Below, piece after piece: positions 9,573-19,852 of a DNA stretch of 64,000 nucleotides. This DNA is from Lysobacterales bacterium (GTDB lineage Bacteria > Pseudomonadota > Gammaproteobacteria > Xanthomonadales > UBA2363). Position 1 is the first letter of the stretch; the number at the start of each line of letters is the position of its first letter. The translations under genes and the position numbers were made by a program. The stretch is taken from positions 186,001 through 250,000 of the forward strand of contig JAHCAT010000001.1 in NCBI GenBank assembly GCA_019634735.1. The letters run 5' to 3'. The notes under the pieces are model-generated. The model was given only the letters and a program-made list of their open reading frames with translations. It made no database searches and was not told the DNA's origin.

Positions 9573-9707
9573 ATGTTCCGACTGATCCGCAAGGTCGCCG
9601 TGCTCGCGATCGTGGCCCGCCTGGGTCGCTGGTGGAAGACCTCGTCGCGCAGCGCCGGCGGTCGCCGCCAGGCGGCCACCGCGCAGTCGACGCGCCACGC
9701 TCGCTGA
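9573..9707 (+). CDS. Small basic hypothetical protein (44 aa)
   Basis: A short gene preceded by a strong AAGGAG six bases before ATG 9573 and followed by a hairpin. The product starts MFRLIRKVAVLAIVARLGRW and continues as an Arg/Ala-rich tail, so it may have a short amphipathic or membrane-touching helix followed by a basic tail. No family recognised. The good RBS, clean stop and downstream hairpin support a real gene. Confidence 0.5.
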   Translation: MFRLIRKVAVLAIVARLGRWWKTSSRSAGGRRQAATAQSTRHAR

Positions 9708-9716
9708 GCGCCCTGC

Positions 9717-9746
9717 CGCCAGCCGTCCTGCGCGGGACGGCTGGCG
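9717..9746 (+). terminator. Hairpin after the 44-aa gene
   Basis: A 12-bp perfect inverted repeat (arms 9717-9728 and 9735-9746, six-base loop) begins ten bases after the stop. There is no T-run, so it may act as an mRNA-stabilising hairpin rather than a classic intrinsic terminator. Confidence 0.5.
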
Positions 9747-9790
9747 CGCCCCCGGGTCCGTCCGGCCGCGGCCGACGGTTACCCCGGAAA

Positions 9791-9822
9791 CGACAAGGGC
9801 CGGCGAGAGCCGGCCCTTGTCG
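9791..9822 (-). terminator. Intrinsic terminator-like hairpin beyond tRNA-Ala
   Basis: A 14-bp perfect stem (9791-9804 with 9809-9822) has a four-base loop. Read on the minus strand it is followed by TTTCC, and it lies 13 bases past the tRNA-Ala 3' end. It most likely ends that transcript and may also block plus-strand readthrough. Confidence 0.7.
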
Positions 9823-9834
9823 TTGCTACGTCGT

Positions 9835-9910
9835 TGGTGGAGCGGAGGGGGATCGAACCCCTGACCTTCGCGATGCGAACGCGACGCTCTCCCAGCTGAG
9901 CTACCGCCCC
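9835..9910 (-). tRNA. tRNA-Ala (CGC anticodon)
   Basis: A 76-nt cloverleaf reads from 9910 to 9835. The acceptor GGGGCGG pairs with CCGCTCC, the D-arm holds GTAGCTCAGCTGGGAGAGC, and the anticodon stem TCGCG/CGCGA closes the loop TTCGCAT, giving anticodon CGC. The T-arm holds GGTTCGATCCC. The encoded CCA is present. It reads GCG codons, which are common in this GC-rich genome. Confidence 0.95.
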
Positions 9911-10092
9911 ACGACAGGCGCGGAAGTTTAGCCGCGGCTGCCTCAGGCGCGCAAGGACGGGGGCGCCGGGGACCTAGCCGTGCGCAGCTGGCGGGCCGCG
10001 CACGGATGGGCGTGGACGCGGCGCAGCGTGTCACGAGGCTACCGGGCGGCCCGGCCTCTTGGGTTGCGACCGGGGCTTCAGCGCCCCGGACC

Positions 10093-11040
10093 TCAGCGCA
10101 GCGTCCGCGGTCGCGCGCGCGGCGCAGGGCGGCGGGCTGCGGCCGGATGCGGCTTGCCGGGCGGCGGGTCGGCGTCGGCCGCCTTTGCGGCCGTCTCGCG
10201 CCGCAGCCAGTGGCAACGCCAGCCGGCACCGCGCTCCTGGGCCAGTTCCCGGGCCAGCCAGGGCAGCCAGCTGCTGGCGGCGTCCTGGTCCAGCTTCCAG
10301 GGCGGGTTGAGCACGGCCAGGCCGCTGCCGTTCATGCGCAGTGGCGAATCGGTGGCGCGCACCCACAGTTCCAGGGTCAGCGCCGACTTCACGGGCAGAT
10401 CGCCGAGCTGGCGCAGGAAATGGGCCACGGCGCTGGCCTGCTTGATCGGGTACCAGATCGCGTAGACCCCGGTCGGGAAGCGGCGCAGGCCCTCGCGCAA
10501 CGCCGCGATGATGGCGTCGAACTCGGCTTGCTGGGCCTCGTAGGGCGGATCGATCAGCACCAGGCCGCGGCGTTCCGGGGGCGGCAGATGCGCCTTCAGC
10601 GCGTGGTAGCCGTCGCCCTCCAGCACCTGGACGCGGCGGTCGTGGCCGGCAAGGCGCTTGCGCAGGGCCTCGGCTACCGCGGGCTGGGACTCGCACAGCA
10701 GCAGGCGATCCTGACCGCGCAGGGCGTCGGCGGCCAGGCCGGGCGAGCCGGGATAACGGTGCAGGCGCTTGCCGCCCTCGTTCCAGGCCGCCACCGCAGC
10801 CAGCCAGCGCGCCACCGCCGGCGGCGCGCCGGTGGCGCCCCAGAGCCGGCCGATGCCCTGCTGCCACTCCCCGGTGCGGTCGGCATCCCCGGCCAGTTCG
10901 TAGCCGCCGGCGCCGGCGTGGCTGTCGAGATAGAGCAGGGCGCCGTCCTTGGCGGTGAGCAGGCGCAGCAGTTCCAGCAGGGCGACGTGCTTGAGCGCGT
11001 CGCCGACGTTGCCGGCATGGAAGCTGTGGCGATAGTTCAT
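10093..11040 (-). CDS. rlmJ: 23S rRNA (adenine2030-N6)-methyltransferase
   Basis: AdoMet-dependent enzyme (315 residues) that methylates A2030 of 23S rRNA. The start MNYRHSFHAGNVGDALKHV is the family hallmark. LDSHAGAGGYEL forms the AdoMet site and DPPY at residues 164-167 is the catalytic N6-adenine motif, at the same position as in E. coli. The C-terminal ~40 residues (after WRCHWLRRE) are a proline/arginine-rich tail longer than in E. coli. It is divergently transcribed from the DUF885 gene with a 97-bp gap. Confidence 0.95.
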   Translation of the reverse strand: MNYRHSFHAGNVGDALKHVALLELLRLLTAKDGALLYLDSHAGAGGYELAGDADRTGEWQQGIGRLWGATGAPPAVARWLAAVAAWNEGGKRLHRYPGSPGLAADALRGQDRLLLCESQPAVAEALRKRLAGHDRRVQVLEGDGYHALKAHLPPPERRGLVLIDPPYEAQQAEFDAIIAALREGLRRFPTGVYAIWYPIKQASAVAHFLRQLGDLPVKSALTLELWVRATDSPLRMNGSGLAVLNPPWKLDQDAASSWLPWLARELAQERGAGWRCHWLRRETAAKAADADPPPGKPHPAAARRPAPRARPRTLR

Positions 11041-11137
11041 GAGGTGACCGGGCCGTGACCTTTGGGGGGTGGCGCCGGGCGCCGGGTCGGTTAGCTTAGC
11101 GGGCGCGCGCGCCGCCACGGCGCCGGGAGGTCGTCCG

Positions 11138-13006
11138 ATGTCCACAGCTACAGCCCCCACCGTCGCCCGCCGGCGGCGTCCCTGGCCCCTGCGCCTGCTC
11201 AAGTGGCTGGCGCTGACCGTGCTGGTCGTGCTGGTGCTGGGCGCCGGCTTCGCCTGGTGGCAGTGGAAGACCGACCGGCCGCTGACCGTTCGCTGGCTCT
11301 ACGAGCGGATCTTCTTCGAGTACGCCCTGGGCGACCCGGAGATGCTGTCCTACCTGCGCGTGCTGCCGTCGTGGATGGACTTCTACTCGCACCGCCTGAC
11401 CGACGCCTCGATGGCCCGCGGCGAGGCGATGCGCCAGAAGCTGCGCCGCGACCTCGACTCCCTGCGCTCCTACGACCGCGAGTCGATGGGTCCGGATGGT
11501 CGCCTGTCCTACGACATCCTCGAGTACTTCCTCGGCCAGCAGGTGCGCAACGAGCGCTGGCAGTACCACAACTTCCCGGTCAACCAGATGTTCGGCGTGC
11601 AGAGTTCGCTGCCCGACTTCATGGTGCAGATGCACGCCATCGGCAACGCCCGCGACGCCCGCAACTACGTGGCGCGGCTGGAACAGTTCCCGGTGAAGTT
11701 CGACCAGGTGCTGGAAGGCCTGCGCCATCGCGAGTCGATCGGCGTCCTGCCGCAGCGCTTCGTGGTCGACAAGGTGCTGGTGCAGATGCGCGACTTCATC
11801 GCCATGCCGCCGGAGGAGCACCTGCTGTACACGAGCCTGGTCGGCAAGCTCGACGCCCTGGACGGCAAGGTGGCCGGCCAGGAGCGCGTCGAGATCCTTC
11901 ACGACGCACGCGAGGCGGTCGCCGGCCGGGTCTACCCGGCCTATGGGGCGTTGATCGGCTACTTCGAGCACCTGGCCGGCCGGATCGACGGCAACCATGG
12001 CGCCTGGTCGCTGCCGGATGGCCTGGCCTTCTACGACGACCAGATCGAGGTGCACACCACGACGCGGATGAGCGCCGAGGAGATCCACGCGATCGGCCTG
12101 GCCGAGGTCGCCCGGATCGGCGCCGAGATGGACGCCATTCTGCGCAGCCAGGGCCTGGAGGAGGGCAGCATCGGCGAGCGTCTGCACACCATCAATCAGC
12201 GACCCGACCAGCTGTTCCCGGACACCGACGAGGGCCGCCAGCAGATCCTGGACGAGTTCCAGCGCATCATCGACGAGATCTCCGAAGGCCTGGGCGACTA
12301 CTTCGACGTCCGCCCGGCGGCCGGGGTCGAGGTGCGCCGGGTCCCCGAGTTCTCCGAGAAGACGGCGCCCGGCGCCTACTACCAGGCGCCGGCGATGGAC
12401 GGCTCGCGGCCGGGCGTGTTCTACGCCAACCTGCGCAACGTCGCCGAGATGCCGCGCTTCGCGATGCGCACGCTGGCCTACCACGAGGGCGTGCCCGGCC
12501 ATCATTTCCAGATCGCCATCATGCAGGAGCTCAAGGGCGTGCCGACCTTCCGCCGCCTGCTGGGCTTCACGGCCTACTCGGAAGGCTGGGCGCTGTACAC
12601 CGAACAGCTTGCCTGGGAAGCCGGCTTCCAGTCCGATCCCCTGGACAACCTGGGCCGCCTGCGCGACGAGATGTTCCGCGCCGTGCGCCTGGTTGTCGAC
12701 ACCGGCATGCACGCCAAGCGCTGGACCCGCGAGCAGGCGATCGACTACATGCTGGCGCACACCGGGCAGCCGGAGACCGACGTGGTCGCCGAGATCGAGC
12801 GCTACCTGGTCAACCCCGGCCAGGCGCTGGCCTACAAGGTCGGCATGCTGAAGATCCTGGAACTGCGCGAGCGCGCTCGCGCCGCGCTCGGCGAGCGCTT
12901 CGACATCCGCGAGTTCCACAACCAGGTGCTCACCCACGGCGCCATGCCGCTGGCCCTGCTTGAGCGCATCATCGACGACTGGATCGCACGCAGCCGCACC
13001 GCCTGA
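11138..13006 (+). CDS. Membrane-anchored DUF885 family metallopeptidase-like protein
   Basis: 622 residues from ATG 11138, which has GGGAGG at good spacing. An N-terminal arginine-rich stretch precedes one membrane helix (about residues 20-42, WLALTVLVVLVLGAGFAW), so the large domain is probably periplasmic. The DUF885 core contains HEGVPGHHFQ at about residue 449 and EGWALYTEQL some 40 residues later. This is a gluzincin-like arrangement in which the His pair and a downstream Glu would bind zinc. Family members are probable peptidases with unknown substrates. Confidence 0.85.
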   Translation: MSTATAPTVARRRRPWPLRLLKWLALTVLVVLVLGAGFAWWQWKTDRPLTVRWLYERIFFEYALGDPEMLSYLRVLPSWMDFYSHRLTDASMARGEAMRQKLRRDLDSLRSYDRESMGPDGRLSYDILEYFLGQQVRNERWQYHNFPVNQMFGVQSSLPDFMVQMHAIGNARDARNYVARLEQFPVKFDQVLEGLRHRESIGVLPQRFVVDKVLVQMRDFIAMPPEEHLLYTSLVGKLDALDGKVAGQERVEILHDAREAVAGRVYPAYGALIGYFEHLAGRIDGNHGAWSLPDGLAFYDDQIEVHTTTRMSAEEIHAIGLAEVARIGAEMDAILRSQGLEEGSIGERLHTINQRPDQLFPDTDEGRQQILDEFQRIIDEISEGLGDYFDVRPAAGVEVRRVPEFSEKTAPGAYYQAPAMDGSRPGVFYANLRNVAEMPRFAMRTLAYHEGVPGHHFQIAIMQELKGVPTFRRLLGFTAYSEGWALYTEQLAWEAGFQSDPLDNLGRLRDEMFRAVRLVVDTGMHAKRWTREQAIDYMLAHTGQPETDVVAEIERYLVNPGQALAYKVGMLKILELRERARAALGERFDIREFHNQVLTHGAMPLALLERIIDDWIARSRTA

Positions 13007-14678
<1,672 letters not shown>

Positions 14679-14880
14679 GGCTCGGTCCCGGCGCGGGGCA
14701 GGGGCGCGGCGACCGGATCGATGTGGCCGCCCCACGTTGGCGCGGGGCACCCGTCAGTCCGTTTCGCCCGCGGTCGGCGGCCTCGCCGCGACGCGCCGGA
14801 ACGGCCGGCCGGACGGCCCGCCTGTGCCATAATCGCCGCCTTTGCGGGCACCGGCCCGCGCCTGCCAAGAGAGCCCGACC

Positions 14881-15210
14881 ATGGACTTCCTGATCGCTTC
14901 CGCACATGCCCAGGCGGCCCCCGCCGCAGGCCCGTCGGCGATGCAGCCGCTGATCATGATGCTGATCTTCATCGCGGTGTTCTACTTCCTGCTGATCCGT
15001 CCGCAGATGAAGCGCGCCAAGGAGCACCGGTCGATGGTCTCGCAGCTGGCCAAGGGCGACGAGGTGATCACCAGCGGCGGCATCGCCGGCCGCATCACCG
15101 ACGTCGGCGACGCCTTCGTGACCATTGAGATCGCCGACAACGTCGCCATCAAGGTGCAGAAGCACGCGATCGGCAACGTCCTGCCCAAGGGCACCCTGAA
15201 GGCCGGTTGA
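14881..15210 (+). CDS. yajC: Preprotein translocase subunit YajC
   Basis: Small inner-membrane partner of SecDF (109 residues). One membrane helix (about residues 23-44, PLIMMLIFIAVFYFLLIRPQ) ends in the conserved LIRPQ-K motif, followed by a cytoplasmic domain with LAKGDEVITSGGIAGRI. It lies 52 bases before secD, in the usual order. Confidence 0.97.
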   Translation: MDFLIASAHAQAAPAAGPSAMQPLIMMLIFIAVFYFLLIRPQMKRAKEHRSMVSQLAKGDEVITSGGIAGRITDVGDAFVTIEIADNVAIKVQKHAIGNVLPKGTLKAG

Positions 15211-15262
15211 GCCCTGCCAGGCCGGCGCGCGCCCCCCATCCACCCAGACAGCCCCACCCGCG

Positions 15263-17125
15263 ATGATAAATTTCCCTAAATGGAAGTACGGCCTGGTCCT
15301 GGCCGTGATCCTGCTGGCTGCGCTCTACGCGCTGCCCAACCTTCATCCCCAGGACCCGGCGGTCCAGCTGCAGGCCAATCGCGGCAACGTGGTGGACGAG
15401 GCGCTGCGCGAGCGCATCCAGGGGGTGCTCGAGCGCAACCAGGTCCCGTTCACGCGGATGTCGATCGAGGACGAGCGCCTGCTGGTCCGCTTCCCGGACA
15501 CCGATACGCAGTTGCGCGCGATCGAGCTGGTCCGCCAGGAGGTCGGTGAGCAGTACGTCTCGGCGCTGAACCTGGCGTCGACGGTGCCCGACTGGCTGGC
15601 ATCGCTGGGCGGCAAGTCGATGACCCTGGGCCTGGACCTGCAAGGCGGCGTCCACTTCACCATGGAGGTCGACCAGCGGGCCAGCATCGAGCAGCAGGAG
15701 AACCGCTTCGTCGAGGACATCCGGGTGCTGCTGCGCGACAAGCGCGTGCGCTACCAGAACGTCAGCCGGACGGCCTCCGGCATCGTCGTCAACCTGCGCA
15801 GCGAGGCCGACCGCGAGCGCGCCTACGCGGAGATCGCCGCCGACCTGCCCGAGCTGGTGCTGGAATTCGGCCGCGGCAGCGAGGACGGCTGGCTGATCAA
15901 CGGCCGGATCAGCGAGGCCACGCTCAGCGAGATCGCCGCCAACGCCATCGAGCAGAACGTCTCGACCCTGCGCAACCGCGTCAACGAACTGGGTGTCGCC
16001 GAGCCGATCATCCAGCGCCAGGGCGAGTCGCGCATCGTCGTCCAGCTTCCCGGCGTGCAGGACACCGCCGCCGCCAAGCGCATCCTCGGCGCCACCGCCA
16101 CCCTGGAGTACCGTGCGGTCGACGAGGCCGTCAACGCCTTCGAGGTCCAGCAGACCGGCAATGTGCCGCCCGACGGCGCGCTCTACACCGACCGCCGCGG
16201 CAACCCGGTGGTCCTGAAGAAGCGCCTGATCGTCTCCGGTGACCAGCTGGTCAACGCCGCCAGCGGCTTCGACTCGCGCGACGGCAGCCCGATGGTGTCG
16301 GTGCGGCTGAACGCCGCCGGCGCCCGGCGCATGCAGGAGTTCACCAACGAGAACGTCGGCAAGGGCATGGCCGTGGTGTTCGTGGAGCGCATCCCGGACG
16401 TGCGCCTGGTCGATGGCCGCGAGGTGCGCAGCACCCGCATTCGCCAGGAGGTGATCTCGATCGCCACCATCCGCGAACCGTTCGGCCGCAATTTCCAGAC
16501 CACGGGCCTGGACAGCGCCAGCGAGGCCAGCGAACTGGCCCTGCTGCTGCGTGCCGGCGCACTGGCGGCACCCATCGACATCGTCGAGGAGCGGGTGATC
16601 GGCCCCTCCCTGGGCCAGGACAACATCGAGCGTGGCACGCGGGCGATCGTGATCGGTTTCGCTGCCGTGCTGCTGTTCATGCTGGTCTACTACCGGATGT
16701 TCGGTCTGGTCGCCAACATCGCCCTGGTCGCCAACGTCGTGCTGATCGTCGCCCTGCTGTCCCTGCTCGGCGCCACCCTGACCATGCCCGGCATCGCCGG
16801 CATCGTGCTCACCATCGGCATGGCGGTCGACGCCAACGTGCTGATCTTCGAGCGCATACGCGAGGAGATACGCAACGGCAACACGCCGGTCAGCTCGATC
16901 CGCGCCGGCTACGACAAGGCCTGGACCACCATCATCGACGCCAACATCACCACCCTGATCGCCGGCGTTTCGCTGCTGGCGTTTGGTTCGGGCCCGGTTC
17001 GCGGCTTCGCGGTCGTGCTCTGCATCGGCATCCTGACCTCGATGTTCACCGCGGTGACGGTGTCCGAGGCGATCGTTTCCCTGATCTACGGCCGCGGCCG
17101 CAAGGTCAAGGGCCTGAGCATCTGA
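15263..17125 (+). CDS. secD: Protein translocase subunit SecD
   Basis: RND-type component (620 residues) that uses proton motive force to complete translocation of secretory proteins. It has an N-terminal membrane helix (residues ~10-27) and a large periplasmic P1 domain containing GLDLQGGVHFTMEV. A five-helix C-terminal membrane bundle contains IVLTIGMAVDANVLIFERIREE, the conserved TM4 D/R motif. Its length is close to E. coli SecD (615). It lies 19 bases upstream of secF. Confidence 0.98.
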   Translation: MINFPKWKYGLVLAVILLAALYALPNLHPQDPAVQLQANRGNVVDEALRERIQGVLERNQVPFTRMSIEDERLLVRFPDTDTQLRAIELVRQEVGEQYVSALNLASTVPDWLASLGGKSMTLGLDLQGGVHFTMEVDQRASIEQQENRFVEDIRVLLRDKRVRYQNVSRTASGIVVNLRSEADRERAYAEIAADLPELVLEFGRGSEDGWLINGRISEATLSEIAANAIEQNVSTLRNRVNELGVAEPIIQRQGESRIVVQLPGVQDTAAAKRILGATATLEYRAVDEAVNAFEVQQTGNVPPDGALYTDRRGNPVVLKKRLIVSGDQLVNAASGFDSRDGSPMVSVRLNAAGARRMQEFTNENVGKGMAVVFVERIPDVRLVDGREVRSTRIRQEVISIATIREPFGRNFQTTGLDSASEASELALLLRAGALAAPIDIVEERVIGPSLGQDNIERGTRAIVIGFAAVLLFMLVYYRMFGLVANIALVANVVLIVALLSLLGATLTMPGIAGIVLTIGMAVDANVLIFERIREEIRNGNTPVSSIRAGYDKAWTTIIDANITTLIAGVSLLAFGSGPVRGFAVVLCIGILTSMFTAVTVSEAIVSLIYGRGRKVKGLSI

Positions 17126-17144
17126 GCGGACGGAGACAGCCCCC

Positions 17145-18134
17145 ATGTTCGAACTGTTCAACCCCGCCTGGAAGCTTCCCTTCATGCGCTGGAGCCGCGT
17201 CACGCTCTGGCTGTCGCTGCTCGCCGTCGCCGTGTCCATCGTCGCCCTGGTGCGACCGGGCCTGAACTTCGCCCTGGACTTCACCGGCGGCACCGTGGTC
17301 GAGCTGAGCTTCGAGGAATCGGCCGACCTCGCCCGGATCCGCAGCACGCTCGCCGATGCCGGCTACGAGGGCGCCCAGGTGCAGTCGTTCGGCAGCACCC
17401 GCGACGTGCTGATCCGCCTGCGCCCGGACGCCGATGTCGGCGCCGCGGCGGAGGGCGACGAGGCCCGGCAGGAGGCGCAGGACGCAGGGCTCGCGCAGAG
17501 CGCCGGCGAGGCCGTGCATCGCCTGCTCACCCAGGCCGGCATGCCGTCCGAACTCAAGCGCAACGAGTTCGTCGGGCCGCAGATCGGCAGGGAACTGGCC
17601 GAGCAGGGCATCATCGCGATCCTGGTGGTGATCGGCGGCATCCTGATCTACATCGCGGTGCGCTTCGAATGGCGCTTCGGTCTCGCGGCGATCGCCGGCG
17701 AGCTGCACGACGTGATCATCACCCTGGGCTTCCTGGCCCTGGTCGGCCGCGAGTTCGACCTGCCCGCGCTGGCGGCGGTGCTGGCGGTGGCCGGTTACTC
17801 GATCAACGACAAGATCGTCATCTTCGACCGCATCCGCGAGATGTTCCGCACCTCGCGACGCATGGGGCCGGAGGAGACCATCGATGTCGCGTGCAACACC
17901 ACGCTGGCGCGTACCATCATCACCTCGTTCGTGACCCTGCTGTCGGTGCTGGCGCTGTTCTTCATCGGCGGCGAGGCGCTGAAGAGCTTCTCCCTGGTGC
18001 TGATCGTCGGCATCGTGGTCGGCACCTACTCGTCGATCCTGTTCGCGGCGCCGCTGCTCAACCGCCTTGGCGTCACCAAGCAGGACCTGATGCCGAAGAT
18101 GCGCGACGAGACGGAGCTGCAGCGGCGTCCCTGA
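17145..18134 (+). CDS. secF: Protein translocase subunit SecF
   Basis: Partner of SecD (329 residues) with the family motif LDFTGGTVVEL in the first periplasmic domain and YSINDKIVIFDRIRE in the membrane bundle. It has six helices. GGAG precedes ATG 17145. It carries a slightly long, acidic insertion at about residues 95-125 (DVGAAAEGDEARQEAQ) in the periplasmic domain compared with E. coli. It is the last gene of the Sec block. Confidence 0.98.
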   Translation: MFELFNPAWKLPFMRWSRVTLWLSLLAVAVSIVALVRPGLNFALDFTGGTVVELSFEESADLARIRSTLADAGYEGAQVQSFGSTRDVLIRLRPDADVGAAAEGDEARQEAQDAGLAQSAGEAVHRLLTQAGMPSELKRNEFVGPQIGRELAEQGIIAILVVIGGILIYIAVRFEWRFGLAAIAGELHDVIITLGFLALVGREFDLPALAAVLAVAGYSINDKIVIFDRIREMFRTSRRMGPEETIDVACNTTLARTIITSFVTLLSVLALFFIGGEALKSFSLVLIVGIVVGTYSSILFAAPLLNRLGVTKQDLMPKMRDETELQRRP

Positions 18135-18291
18135 GGTCGCGCCGAGCCCTCGTCCGGTCCGCGACCACAGCGGGCCGGCCGAGGCGCCGGGCAGGCCCTG
18201 TCTGTCCGGCGCGACCCGCTGGTCATCGTCACTGGCGTCAGCTGGCGGTTGATCGCAGTCCCGGGTGTCCCGGTCGGCGTTGGTCCCCGGC

Positions 18292-18444
18292 TAGCAGGCT
18301 GTTGAAAAACAGCCTGCCGGCGGCGGCCATTGATTGCTGCTCGGCAAGTGCGTAAGCAGTTGAGTCGACGGGAGCCTGTCCGGACCTGCGCCGGACGGGC
18401 GACTTGAAAAACGACCAGGAAGGTCGTTCTTCAACAAGCTGCTA
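18292..18444. repeat. 153-bp TIR-bounded MITE-like repeat
   Basis: Imperfect 15-bp terminal inverted repeats (18292-18306 and 18430-18444, 13 of 15 matching; core TAGCAG-TTGAA) enclose two hairpins: GCAGGCTGTT/AACAGCCTGC and AACGACC/GGTCGTT. A related copy in opposite orientation starts at 35308. The size, the TIRs and the lack of an ORF suit a non-autonomous element, or a transcript-end hairpin unit for the Sec operon. Confidence 0.75.
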
Positions 18445-19852
18445 GGCACATTCAGCCCTTCTCCGAATCTCGCTACCGCGAGCGGGAGAGGGCGCCTGGG
18501 TGTGTTGGGCGGCCTCACGCAAGCGCCCGCGCGATGTACGTCCGAAGGCCGGGCGCCCGCCCGCGAACGACGAGGCGGACCGCTGCGGGGACGCGCTTTG
18601 CGAAAGCGGCGGGGGCGCCTGCGGGGTGGAGGTCCGCGCTTCTGCGGCCGCGCCAGGCTGGCCGCCAAGCGTGGACTTGCTGTTTCCCGGTCGCCGGCCC
18701 GTTGCAGTGCTGGTGATCTCGGCTCGCGCCGGCACCGTGCTCCGTTGCAGCGCTCCCCGACCCCTCGTGTGCCGCCGACGCCGGCCGCCCGATCCGCCAG
18801 CAGGTGGCAAAGAGGGGGTGCAGCGTGCCGTTGCCCTCTGGTGCCGAACGTGGCGACACGTCATGCGCACGTGGAGGGCAAGGCACGCTGCGTGCCTATT
18901 CTGCATGCTTCGACCGGGCGATTGCCAGCGGCTTACGTGCGCGTCGCAAGGCGCTCGCGCGATCGGCGGTGGCGCGCCTCCGATCCCGACGGCCATCCGC
19001 GAACGCCTGGGCGAGGACGGAGTCCGGGCCGGACGAACTCCGGCGAACGGTCTGCGAGGCATGGCGGGTGGACACTCCCCCACCGGCATCGGGAAGGTCT
19101 GCAGTACGAACGCTCATGCTCAAGCCCAGGGGTGTGCATGGTCGTCGAGCCGTCGCCGACTTCAGCTGGAAACCTGGCGGACCCGTCCTGCCACGAAGGC
19201 GAAAGGCGCAGCGGGCCGCAGAAGACGAAAGCACCGCGGTGCCGCGAATGCAACCGGACCACCGCGCCGCAGCGCAGGCCGGACCCGATCGGCACGAGCG
19301 AGACCGGGTTACCACGCTGCGAGGGCAACGACAGAACTGCCGTGCCGCCGGCTGGACATGACCGCCACGCTCCGCAGTCGCCAGGACCGCCCCACCGCGG
19401 AGTCGACGTGACCGCTGTGCCCCGGAGTCGAGTGGATCGCCACGCTGGAGCCGGGAGGACAGACGCCCTGGAGACTTCAGGACCACCCGCCCTGGAGACT
19501 TGAGGACCAGCAGTGCTGGAGACGTGAGGGCCAGCCGTGCTGGAGCCTCGAGGACCAGCCGCGCTGGAGACATGGGGGCCAGCCGTGCTGGAGACATGGG
19601 GGCCAGCCGTGCTGGAGACTTCAGGACCAGCCGCGCTAGAGACTTGAGGACCGGCAGTGCTGGAGACTTGAGGACCGGCAGTGCTGGAGACCAGAGGCCG
19701 CCGTGCGGCAACGTTGGCTGGGCCGGCATACTCCACGCCCTCATACCTGCCGAGCCACCGCACTTCTCCCCTCCCCCGCACGGCGGGGGAGGGGCGGGGG
19801 AGAGGGCAGCCCGGCCAGCGCGCGATGCCTGCGCTGCGACCGCCCGAGCTCC
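18445..19852. other. 1.4-kb gene-free region with decaying minisatellite
   Basis: Long frames are open on both strands, but none has an RBS, a recognisable domain or normal residue composition. They consist of Arg/Ala/Pro low-complexity sequence produced by GC-rich DNA. The right part, from about 19230, shows increasingly regular 24-bp periodicity ending in the clear array listed separately. A C/G hairpin block of the interspersed family lies at about 19765-19810. Confidence 0.6.
19445..19707. repeat. 24-bp minisatellite, about 11 units
   Basis: Units begin CTGGAGACTTGAGGACCAGC and recur every 24 bases from 19468 to 19684 (starts at 19492, 19516, 19540, 19564, 19588 and so on); one unit at the left edge is 23 bp. 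Units differ at two to five bases. The period is a multiple of three, so every frame encodes an octapeptide repeat. No RBS or start supports translation. Confidence 0.92.

Noticed and set aside
18502..19503. A 333-codon plus-strand open frame, and overlapping long frames on both strands
   Set aside because: No RBS, no domain, Arg/Pro/Ala-dominated composition and tandem 24-bp repeats. GC-rich DNA lacks stops, so length alone is not evidence.
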